From Monosiga brevicollis MX1 (lineage: Eukaryota; Opisthokonta; Choanoflagellata; Craspedida; Salpingoecidae), in assembly GCF_000002865.3 (NCBI RefSeq), contig NW_001865089.1, positions 20,684-84,152 on the forward strand: a stretch of DNA of 63,469 bases. Direction: 5' to 3'. The notes under the pieces were generated by a model. It was not told the origin of the DNA. It did not search any database and worked only from the letters and a program-made list of their open reading frames with translations. The position numbers and the translations under genes were made by a program. Of this stretch, positions 21,972 to 31,968 are shown piece after piece. Position 1 is the first letter of the stretch. Every line of letters begins with the position of its first letter.

Positions 21972-24827
21972 ATGTTTAAGCGACACGAAAAGCCAAGCGT
22001 GGCGCTGCAGCGCGCTGCAGCTCAGCATGGACTTCGTCTCTTCTATGTCAAGTACTATGGGCACGAGGAAGTGCCCGATGCGCGCGGCAACAGCGTGGTC
22101 GACTTTGCCCTTCATAGCATCCTCACCACCAAGACCTATCGAAAATCCCAGGGCTGGCACCCACCCCAAGTGGAGCTCTCTGTTGGCACGCGTGGTGTCA
22201 AGGTCACGGATCGGTGCGTTTTCTGTTGATCCAGTGCTGGATCCTGATTGCCTTGGGCATCCCAGTCTTTGGTCCTGGTTCACGGTCAGAGCTGAGCCAT
22301 GCGCTGACTTTTTGTTCGCGCACGTTTGTAGCACGACCGGCACCGTCTTTTTGGATCTGCCGCTCCGCAACATCAGCTACTGCCAAGATGATCGCCGAGG
22401 CAACAACATCTTCTGCTTCATTGCCAAGGAGGAGCTGTCCTCGCCCAAGCGATGCTATGCGTTCAAGTCTTATAATCAGGCCGCTGAGATTATGCACGTC
22501 ATTGGCGATGCCTTCAAGCGGGTGAGAATTCCAGCCCCGTGCATGCACGTTTGTGCACATTTCCCAACGCATCCTTTGAATTAAGCATTCCATCTCAGAA
22601 AGATTCGGGGGGGAGAGGCGCTCGGTCATTACGGTTGCTCATGTGCCCTCCTTCCTGCACCAGGCGGCGCAGGAACATGGGCAGAACGGTGGCTCTGGCA
22701 ATGGTTCGACATCGAGCTCGCGCTTTGGTGCTGCCGGTCGCGCTCAAAGTGACAACGAGGTCGAGCGCCTCAAGCGACAACTGCAGGAGAAGGAGGAGGA
22801 GACTCGTCGCCTCAAACAACAACTCACCGCCTCTCAGCGACGACCCAAACAACAATTTGTCGCTCGTATGTCTGCTTGCTCGCGTCGCCTATCACCGCTG
22901 CCGTTTAAAAAGACAGACCATCTCATCCCTTGGCATGTGGATGCAATGGCGCACTTTAGCCCGGCCTGGTACTGGCGGTGATCAAGAGCAGGAGCTGCGG
23001 CAGCTGGAACAGACTTTTGAAAGCGATTTCAAGTTTGGTGTGTCCCCTTACCCAGCCGGTTCGCGCGTCAATTGTTGGCCATGGCTGATCTCACCTGGTT
23101 TTTCGAATGATGCCGGTAGCCTTGAAGCGCGCCTCAGTTCGTCAACCAGCCTCTACGGACAAGGCCTTTGGTAGCTCTCCAGCTGGTCGCAATGCTGCGG
23201 GCCCTGCTGCTGTACGTTGGCGTCCTCTCGCTTGGCTTTTCCCCGTTTTGTGGCGTGCCACCGGCGGCCTCTGATGCCTTTGGGAAAACCATGCTGCCCG
23301 ATTAGTTTGGCGATGCGTTTGCACCCTCCTCGGCGCAGTCTTCCAGTTCAGCCAGTCCCGCTGCCAAGCCAGTCGCTACCCCGACCGGGGCCTTGGCATC
23401 TCCTGCTTTTGGTTCACCGGCAGGCTTGTCTGCCCCTGCCCAAGCGCGCCGAGCACCACAGAGCGTGAGTCACAGGCAGCCATGTTGTGCAAGTCAAGTC
23501 CTCCTGTGACCACCGTCGAGCCCATGCGCGCCTTTGCTTACCTTTTTCTGACTGCCTTTTCATAGGCCAACAGCCCATACGCCCGCGCGCGTGGTGCACC
23601 GCCACCGACTTCCATCGCCACCTCAAGCCAGATCAACGTGAGTTTTTGTTACATCTCGCGCCTGGCCCTTTGGTTTGGTTCATGACGGAAGGCTTACCAG
23701 GCGATGTGGACGGTGTAGCCCAAAGCCATCAACTCGATTCGCCGCATTGGCACCAACCCCAAAAAATCGCCTACACCCAAGACTTCAGTCAAGGCCAAGG
23801 ACGACAACGAGGATGCCTTTGACGACGACTTTGGCGCCCTGGCTTCGGCTCGACTCAGTACGTGGGGTTTGACAACAGTCTGAGCGAGCCAAGTTGTGCA
23901 TGGTCCGCACGCGGAAACTCTCGCTTCAGCACTCTCATCACGCATAATGATGTCTGGGTCGCCTTTTCCAACTGCTGGTAGATACCAGCAGCGCTGCGAA
24001 CTCGCCTGCACCTTCGTCCAACGGTGCCGCACCGGCCTCCTTCACCATGAGCCAGCCCGAGCTCGTGCCAGAGCCGGATGCTGAGCCCGAGGAGGAGCAG
24101 GCTTCCACTGCAAGCCCCGGGGTGGCTTCAGAGCCGGAGGCATCGCCCGACTCGAGCGACGAGGAGGATGAGGCTCAGTTGGTGGAGCGTATCAACAATA
24201 ACCTGGTGTGTGAGGACACGTTGTTGTTGCCAGGGGTGGCGAGTGGCGGCGAGTGGTACTGACTTTAACTTTTGTACTGGCTTTCCCCATCGTTTGCACA
24301 TTGTTGGCACGTCAGGATTTGGGTGATGGCGGTGCCGAGGCCGAGGCGGAGCCGGAGGAGGCCGCGGAAGAAGAGGAGGATGATGCTGAGGTTTCTAAGC
24401 TGGTGCGGCTCTGCCAGCATGTGTGGACGCTGGCGACGCCCGACGAGGACGGTATGCTGGATGGCCAGCAGATGCGGCCCTTGATGATGATGTCTGGCCT
24501 GCCCATGGAGACGCTCGGCACCGTCTGGAGCATCATTGATACGGAACAGCTGGGCAAGGTAAGGATGGAAGCCGCCGCGAGTCGGGGGGGTGGGGTGGAG
24601 CGGGCATTTCCTGGGCGGCGGTGCACGAATCTCATCTGACTGGCTTTGTGCGTTTGCGCTCGATGATGATGCAGATTGATTATCGACAGCTGGGCTTTTT
24701 GCTTGGTTTGCTCTCGCAGGCACAGCGTGAGGAGGAACTGGACCCCGAGGCCGTGGGACCGGCAACGCCGGCCCCGCTCCTGAAGGGTCTCAAGCCGATT
24801 GATGATGACGAAGAGGACGACGAGTAA
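21972..24827 (+). CDS. PTB-domain / coiled-coil / EH-domain protein
   Basis: Eleven inferred exons: 21972-22213, 22332-22521, 22664-22865, 22987-23037, 23138-23211, 23306-23464, 23566-23637, 23719-23857, 23982-24205, 24316-24558, 24675-24827; phases close to 582 residues. Residues about 10-145 form a PTB/PID domain (LRLFYVKYYGHEEVPDARG, then TVFLDLPLRNISYCQDD, AFKSYNQAAEIMHVIGDAFK). A short coiled coil follows (VERLKRQLQEKEEETRRLK). The middle is Ala/Ser/Pro-rich with an FDDDF motif that fits the AP-2 appendage motif FxDxF. The C terminus is an EH domain (HVWTLATPDEDGMLDGQQM, MMSGLPMETLGTVWSIIDT). This suggests a clathrin adaptor that binds cargo tails through PTB and NPF proteins through EH. 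Exons 4 and 5 are the least secure. Confidence 0.85.
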
Positions 24828-24890
24828 CAACCCCTTTGTTCGAAAAGACTTGACACACCAACCTGGGAACTGGCATCAGTGTGTGTTTGT

Positions 24891-24926
24891 GTGTGCAACG
24901 TGCGCGATCACGCGCACGTTGCACAC
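24891..24926. terminator. Perfect 16-bp inverted repeat downstream of PTB-EH gene
   Basis: Arms GTGTGCAACGTGCGCG and CGCGCACGTTGCACAC are exact reverse complements around the spacer ATCA, 64 bases past the stop codon. In RNA this would be a very stable hairpin in the 3' UTR. Role unknown; it may affect 3'-end formation or RNA stability, or bind a dimeric protein as DNA. Confidence 0.55.
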
Positions 24927-25363
24927 CTCTAGTTCGCGTTTGTGTCATTCCTTGTTGTCTCCCCCTTCCTGGTTTTTATTTTTTTTTTGCTTGTTTGTCT
25001 TTTGATTTACTGTTCCTCGTCCCCTTGCTTTCATTCAGGAAATCCTTTAGCCAGTGCCTCTTGATGTGTGGTGTGGTGTTGCCAAGTGTCGGGTGGAGCC
25101 TGCGCGTCCTCAACAAGCGCGTGGCCCAGATCTCTTCCACACGCCGCCGAGTTTTGTCGTGTGCCTTCTCTTGACCCCTTCTTCCCCTGTTTCCCTTAGT
25201 TCTGCTTTCCTCCGTCCCTTTGCCAATCTATTTCATGCACACTTTTTGGAGTGTACGGCTCACACCACCTCAACCCACGCCCACAAGACATGGCCAGACT
25301 CTGAACCTTGAACACACTCTAACTCTCTGGTTCTGTGTTTGTGTGTGCCAAGACAACAATGAA

Positions 25364-25812
<449 letters not shown>

Positions 25813-25864
25813 GCTCTCTCTCTCTTCCCTCTCTTTATTTTCTTCGTTCTTGTTGACCGCAACA

Positions 25865-27165
25865 ATGCCAGCGACGATTGTTGTGGCGGCGCAGCCTGAT
25901 ACGACGGCTCAGCGGACCGTGTACGTGGGGTTCCGCTCGGCGATTGAGGAAGCTTTGCCCGTTTTGGAGGCGGAGAATGCCGACTTGCTGGTGGCCGTGT
26001 GCCGGGGTGCTTCCGTCTCGGGCCAGCGCGGTGGCAAGGCTCACGCCACTGTCGCCCATGCGGGTGCCGACGTGCGTCTGATTGACCTTGTCTTCATCCC
26101 CGAGGAATCCACTCGCTACAATTGCAAGGTGAGTCAGCCCCTGGCAGCAGCCACTCGCACGGACGGATGCCTCAAGGGTGAAGGGGACTGTGTGCCAACA
26201 AGTAAACGAGAAAACCCGAATTTAGTCTCATCCGCTGACGGAAAGCCACTGACACACGACATTCAATGATTTGCCAACGCCTGCTTCTAGTATCGCCCGG
26301 ATGCGGTGAGCCGACTCATCAGCGACGTGGACAGTGGTGCACGCACCTCGGTGGTGGTTGTGCTGCCAAGTATCGAGGATGAAGTGGAGTCGCGCGGTGC
26401 CGTTGTGGCCCTGACGGCCGCTGTGGCGCGCACTTGCCAAATCTACACGCGCAAGAAAAACGCGAGCGAGACGTCCTCAAGCACCCACGTCACCATCTCC
26501 TTCCACCTGGGCCAGAGCTTTTTCACCAACGAGACTGTGCTCCAGCATGCCACCATCCTTGCGGAGCACGTCCGCCAGTGCGCGCGCCTGGTAGACATGC
26601 CATGCAACGAGCTCCCCGTCTCCGAGCTGGCCGCCCATGCTCGCGCTGTGGCGGACACGCTCCCCGGTGTGGTGGTTGAAGAGGTGATTGGCGAGGATTT
26701 GCAGGCACAGGGCTTTGGTGGCATCTATGGCGTTGGCAAGGCAGCCGAGGATGGCCCTCGTCTGGTCGTGCTCAAGCATGAGCCCGCCGGTGCCACCCGC
26801 GCCGTGGCCATGGCTGGCAAGGGCATTGTCTACGACACGGGAGGTCTCTCCATCAAGGGCAAGACGTTCATGCCTGGTATGTCGTTGCGGCACCCACTCT
26901 TGCGCTCTCTCTTTCTTTCTCTGTCTCTCTCTCTGTCTCTCTCTCTGTTGCTCGCCTGTTCCGCACTCACGAATCATTTTGCTTTGGCATTTGTACAGGC
27001 ATGAAGCGGGACATGGGTGGCGCGGCGGGCGTGCTTCACGCTTTTGCCACCCTGGTCAAAACAGGCTTTTCCCAGAATCTCTACTGTTTGCTGGCTTGTG
27101 CTGAAAACGCCGTGGGCCCACGCGCCACACGTCCCGACGATATTCATGTCATGTACAGCGGCAAG

Positions 27166-27203
<38 letters not shown>

Positions 27204-27788
27204 CGTCCTCGCGGATGCCGTGTCCTATGCCGCACAGACCTTCAAGCCTGAGTTGCTGCTAAACATGTGCACCCTCACAGGCGCCCAGGGCATTGCCACG
27301 GGCCAGCTGCATGCAGGCATTGTGTGCAGCAGCGAGGACGTTGAGCAAGACGCCGTGCGTGCTGGCCGACGCAGCGGTGACTTGACCCATCCCCTCATGT
27401 GGTGCCCCGAGCTCTTTTCCAACGAGTTTGCCAGCTCGGTCGCTGATATGAAGAACAGCGTTCGCAACCGCTCCAACGCTCAAGTGTCTTGTGCCGCCCA
27501 GTTCATTGGCAATCACTTGCCCGACGGCTTTGTGGACCAACACGCCTGGCTGCACGTGAGTTTGCCGCACATTCAAGCGCCCTCCCCGGCCCGTCCTTGT
27601 GGGCTGGTTTCCTTTCTCATCTTTTGCTTGGCGTTGTGGTGGTTTGGTGCTTGCCCTTCTCCTCCCCCCCTCTCCTCCCCTTGTAGATTGACATGGCAGC
27701 CCCCGCGTTTGAGGGAGAGCGTGGCACCGGCTATGGCGTGGCCTTGTTGTACGACCTCTTGCACTCTCGCTTCGGCACCCCCCTGTAA
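25865..27788 (+). CDS. NPEPL1: Leucyl aminopeptidase-type metallopeptidase (M17, NPEPL1)
   Basis: Exons 25865-26128, 26291-26876, 26999-27555, 27687-27788; phases agree, 502 residues. The M17 catalytic core is intact: GKGIVYDTGGLSIKGKT (metal-binding Lys and Asp), then after the intron MKRDMGGAAGVLHAF, and NNTDAEGRLVLADAVSYA (the family signature NTDAEGRL with metal Asp/Glu and catalytic Arg). GFGGIYGVGKAA and TRPDDIHVMYSGKTVEIN match the animal NPEPL1 branch better than LAP3. It should remove N-terminal residues from peptides, probably as a Zn/Mn-dependent hexamer in the cytosol. The second intron carries its own short CT run. Confidence 0.95.
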
Positions 27789-27969
27789 GGAGCTTCGCGC
27801 ATGCACACATTCAAGCTCTTGCATGTTTCAAGCCTGGTTACTTTTGTTCCTCTTGGTCATGTCGCCAATTGAAATGATAAAAGTGACACCCCCTCTCCAG
27901 CTGTTGGCAATTTGTTTCAGACAGACTAGAGTAGTGTTTATTCTCATATACAGTCGATTATCGGGAGGT

Positions 27970-30840
27970 TTATTCTCCAGGTTTCAACGAAGAGAGGCCG
28001 GCACGCATGACCTCATCGACAAGCAACAGGGAAGAGGCAATCATCGTACATGACTTGAGCAGCTGGCGCTTGACGCAAATGTTGTCGACAATGCCCTCAT
28101 CTGTGGGCAGGCAGGCCTCACCAGTGTTAATGTCCACACCAACAACATCGTCTGAGTCTTGCGCCTCCTCAAGCAAGGTGACAATGGTGTCCTGGGGGTC
28201 GAAACCCGCGTTCTGAGCCAGCGTCTTGGGGATGACGAGCAGGGCATCGGCAAAAGCCTGGATACCAAGGCGGGCACGGCCCTTGACGTTGCGCTTGGCC
28301 TCAACCAGGGCGCGATGTGCCGCAATTTCAAAAGCACCGGCACCAGGGACAACGCTGTTGTCATCAATGGCGTTCTTGACGGCACGCTGACCGTCACGCA
28401 CGGCGTCCTTGATCTGACTGATGGTGTAGTCGTTTGGCGCCTTGATCAAAATGGTCACAGACCGGGGGTTCTCGACCTCCTCAATAAAAGTGTACTTTTG
28501 CTCACCGAGCACGTGTTCGTACACAACGCCAGCATGACCAAGCACAGACTCATCCAAATCATCCACTGAGTTCATGGCCATGCCACCACAAGCCAGCGTC
28601 ACCCTGTAAATGAAAACGGCAGGGCAAACACACGGTGGTCAGCAAAACAGGGAGGCATGGCCTGGTTCTTCATCGACACCAAGAAAGCAAACCAACACAA
28701 GCACGGATGGGCAACAGAAAAAGCAAGCATTTCAGAGGCAACATGTCCGCATAGACACCAAACTAATGCTCGGGTCGCTCGGTACAGGTCTGTGAAATAT
28801 ATCATCACCAATGCTCACGACCAATGCATGTAGTAGAGAGTGAAACACAATGTAAAAGCAAGCATTTCAGAGGCAACATGTCCGCATTGACACCAAGCCG
28901 AAGCTTGGGTCGCTCGGTACAGGTCTGTGAAATATATCATCACCAATGCTCACGACCAATGCATGTAGTAGAGCGTAAAACACGAACGGCCAGAAAAAAA
29001 GGGGTACAAAGAAGCATTTCAGAGGCAACATGTCCGCATTGACACCAAGCCGAAGCTTGGGTCGCTCGGTACAGGTCTGTGAAATATATCATCAACAATG
29101 CTTTTGACCTGAGGCCAAAGGCGTAGCAAAAGCCACGCACTTGCCCACCACAAGCATACAACAACGACAACAAGGCACATCATGTCGAACAATCAACGAT
29201 GACTCGGAGCATTTCAGCAGCACATATCCGCATTGATACCACTCCAAAGGAACGGTATCGCTCGGTACAGGTCTGTGAAAAAAATCATCACAAATGCTCC
29301 AAGGGTCGTTCAAGGGATGGCGAGTCATGTGGTTTGATGTGTTTTGTGTGTAAGAAAAGGAGTGGAAAAGGATGTAAAACACGTAAAGACTCGAGAAAAC
29401 AAGCCGGCGTCTATGGTACGAACCGTTCCATGTTGCGGCGCTTGGCACGACGCAGGGCAATGATGTTCTCCTTGGCCAGTAGGTCAAGGGAGATGGGATC
29501 AATACCCTTTTGGTTGACAATGACAAAGGACTTGCCGTTCTCCTCGGTGCAGACCTTGCGCTTGAGGTCGATGATGCGCTGCACGCGATCGTCGATAAAC
29601 TTGCGCTCTGCAATGGCCATGGCCTCGCGCTCCTGGGCCGTCTTGTAGAAAAAGCCAGAGTTAATCTCGCTGTTAGCAGAGAGGAGGGCCATGAGAACAT
29701 GAGGGTAAGTGCAACAGGCAAAATAACCAAAAAAAAAAAAATGGGGGAGGGGAAACTACGTGTTTAAAAAGATATCAAAAGCGTGTGCCATAAGATGGAG
29801 ACGTTCAACATGTGTAAAGCCGAGGGTTGTACAGTCCTCGAATTCTGTCCGCCCGTCTCGTTTTCATCACGCGGCACACGCAAGCAAGTGCAAAAGAAAA
29901 TATACAACAGATTGGGAAAACAGTGGGAGAAGTCATCGGATCGAGACGTTCAACATGTATAAAGCCGAGGGTTGTACAGTCCTCGAGTTCTGTCCGCCCG
30001 TCTCGTTTTCATCACGTGACCACACCACACATGCAGGCATATGTAATACCCACAGCAAGTAGACAAGTAGAGCAAGGCCAAAATTTGATAAGACCTGGCG
30101 GAGGACACCACTCACGTCTTCTCATACTCGAGGGACACGTTGCAGGTGAGGACGTAGGCATTTTCAAGGCGCTTGGGCATGTCGGGGTGGCGAGAGCCGT
30201 GATCGAGGACAATGCCACGGATCAGGGAGGTGTCTGTCTCTGTCTTGTGCTTCATGGTCATGATCTCGATCATAAAGAGGTCGATGGGGGACTTGTCTTG
30301 GCGAATGGCCAGGACGGCATCGGCAACTGTCTCGGTGAGCTGATCGGCCATCTTCTGCGAAACCTTGGTGCGGAGGGAAGTGCGGGCTACCTTGCAGAGG
30401 AGCTCACGATCGACCTCGCGGTCAGACTTGATCTTGTCAAGCACTTCCAGAGCAACATCCTTGGCCTTTTCAAAGCCATCAACGACGAGGCGTGGGTGGA
30501 GGCCCTCGCTAATGTACAGCTCGGCTTGCTTAAGCAGCTCGCCAATCAAGAGAACGTTGGAGGTGGTGCCATCGCCGGTAATGTCGTCCTGGGCTGTGGC
30601 GGCACGGGCAATCAGGGAAGCCGTGGGGTGCTGGATCTGCATGTCGTTGAGGAGGACGTTGCCGTCCTTGGTGAGCTTAATGTCGCCCGATCCAGAGACA
30701 AGCATCTTCATGGTACCCTTGGGGCCGAGGTTGGACTTGAGCACATCTTGCAGACCTCGCGCCGCGGTCGAGTTCATCTGAAGGGCCACGGCGGCGCGCG
30801 CCACCTCGGCCTTGGGGTTGAGCTGAGTGATTGCCGACAT
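27970..30840 (-). CDS. CCT6: Chaperonin TCP-1 subunit zeta (CCT6)
   Basis: Exons in transcript order: 30840-30116, 29669-29424, 28603-27970; phases agree, 534 residues, close to animal CCT6. Group II chaperonin motifs are present: [18 protein letters not shown] near the start, [20 protein letters not shown] (ATP and catalytic Asp region), [13 protein letters not shown] and [16 protein letters not shown] in the apical part, and [19 protein letters not shown] plus GVDINTGE near the end. CCT folds actin and tubulin in the cytosol as a two-ring complex of eight subunits. The second intron starts at GTTCGT, chosen because it restores [10 protein letters not shown] exactly. Both introns are long (446 and 820 nt) and host snoRNA-like units, listed separately. 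Confidence 0.97.
28725..28816 (-). ncRNA. Box C/D snoRNA, SNORD25/snR56-like, copy A
   Basis: In CCT6 intron 2, on the gene's strand. Terminal stem AGCATT/AATGCT, C box GTGATGA (28802-28808), D box CTGA (28732-28735), and the guide TTTCACAGACCTGTAC. The guide pairs over 12 nt with 18S rRNA ACAGGTCTGTGA, the site that human U25 and yeast snR56 direct for 2'-O-methylation of G. The internal hairpin is weaker than in the other copies. Confidence 0.85.
28861..28950 (-). ncRNA. Box C/D snoRNA, SNORD25/snR56-like, copy B
   Basis: Terminal stem AGCATT/AATGCT, C box GTGATGA (28937-28943), D box CTGA (28867-28870), same 18S guide as copy A. Between the guide and the second half is a hairpin CCAAGC/GCTTGG closed by a UUCG tetraloop. 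A second conserved element, GCGGACATGTTGC, lies just upstream of the D box; its target is not known to me. Confidence 0.9.
29013..29102 (-). ncRNA. Box C/D snoRNA, SNORD25/snR56-like, copy C
   Basis: As copy B in guide, hairpin and D box (29019-29022). The C box is TTGATGA instead of GTGATGA, a departure from the RTGATGA consensus, so this copy may be weaker or decaying. Confidence 0.8.
29206..29299 (-). ncRNA. Box C/D snoRNA, SNORD25/snR56-like, copy D
   Basis: The most diverged and best-folded copy. Terminal stem of 9 bp, GGAGCATTT/AAATGCTCC; C box GTGATGA (29284-29290), D box CTGA (29214-29217), guide TTTCACAGACCTGTAC unchanged. The internal stem is GATACC/GGTATC, replaced on both sides relative to copies B and C, which is compensatory change and supports a real RNA fold. 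The element before the D box also differs. Confidence 0.9.
29781..29881 (-). ncRNA. Box C/D snoRNA-like, SNORD43/snR70-like guide, copy 1
   Basis: In CCT6 intron 1. On the gene's strand: 9-bp terminal stem GCGTGTGCC/GGCACACGC, C box GTGATGA (29864-29870), then GACGGGCGGACAGAA, the guide phrase of human U43, which pairs with 18S rRNA CCGCCCGTC near the decoding-site 3' end. A hairpin CGAGG/CCTCG follows. I do not find a clean CTGA D box; CTTA sits at the right place, so the box assignment is weak. Confidence 0.7.
29932..30020 (-). ncRNA. Box C/D snoRNA-like, SNORD43/snR70-like guide, copy 2
   Basis: Near-copy of the unit about 145 bases away, with the same C box GTGATGA (30009-30015), the same GACGGGCGGACAGAA guide and the same inner hairpin. 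The terminal stem is short (GTCA/TGAC) and the D-box position reads CCGA. It may be a degenerating duplicate or use a relaxed D box. Confidence 0.6.
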
Positions 30841-31439
30841 ACTCGCTGTTGGCTGAGATGTCGTCCTATGACGTGACGTGGGCGAGGCGGCGACAAAAGC
30901 AACACCCGTTGTAAGAGAGAAAATCAATGATGCGAGCCAGCCGTAGGAAAGGGAAATGGATATGTGCCAAATATGGGCAATCCAAAGACGGGAAAAAAAA
31001 AAAAAAAAACTTGGCCGCGGTACTGTCAAAACAAGAAAAAAAAAAGGGGGGCGACAACATCAAAGAACAACTGCGGGCAACCAGGCTCTTCAACGGGGAC
31101 CCACGAGGGAAAGTGTGTGCGCGCATGTGTGTGCTGTGTGCTGTGTGCTGGCGCTGCCGGCGTACAGGTTCGCGTCTTGTTTGTTCAAACCAGCACGCGT
31201 TCACAACATCGTTGACAACCGTTTGAATAAAAAAAAAAAACCGCATCAGCCATCCCACGACCCCGACACCACGTTCCCCATTGCAATACCCAACAACTCC
31301 ACCACCTCTCCGCATCACTACAGAGCCATTTTTGAATGCACACAACCACCAAAGCCCGCTGCCATTTCTCCGCAGCGAGCGCCAGAGGAGAGAGGTACGC
31401 CACTAACCGACACACACTCACCGTTCAGTTGTGTGTAAA

Positions 31440-31480
<41 letters not shown>

Positions 31481-31968
31481 AAACGCTTCGTTGCCACACA
31501 TGCGAACCTGTGGTGGGAACAGGTGTTTTACATGCTGGTTTGTGTGACACACACACGGATCTACCAACTGTGAGTCTTTGGTTACCAGGTGTAAGTATTG
31601 CTTAGGTGTGGTGGTGGTAAGCTAATCACGCTTCTCGACAGGCGTGCAGGTGTGGTGGGCCTTTCTGTTGGAGACTGCGCAATGGCGCGTTGCGAAAAAA
31701 CTTTGCCCAAACTTCACAAAATATCGCCGCTTAGCAACCGTCCGATAACAACACTTGGTTCTTTAACTGTACCACCCCCTCCAAGTACAAGCCCAACGAA
31801 CAAACCCCAGATGTATTTTACTTTCATCCTGACCCACTGCCAGACTTATTCTGTACCATGACTCTCTATTTTCAACCCCGAGCTTGAGCTCGAAATTTTC
31901 TCGAAATTTTTAACGGACACACACACCACACACACACACACGCGACCGATCGGCTTGTCAACGTCTGG
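30841..31968. other. Divergent intergenic region
   Basis: Between CCT6 (minus) and the coiled-coil gene (plus), so it should hold both promoters. It has A runs near 30990, 31035 and 31230, a GA microsatellite at 31446-31474 and CA-rich bases just before 31969. No coding frame or RNA gene recognised. Confidence 0.6.

Noticed and set aside
29206-29230. U6 snRNA, because of the plus-strand phrase CAGCACATAT
   Set aside because: The match is ten bases only; the other strand forms a complete box C/D snoRNA and the U6 core is absent.
29827-30876. 349-codon plus-strand frame over CCT6
   Set aside because: Overlaps CCT6 exon 1 in antisense and the snoRNA units; the CCT6 product is unmistakable.
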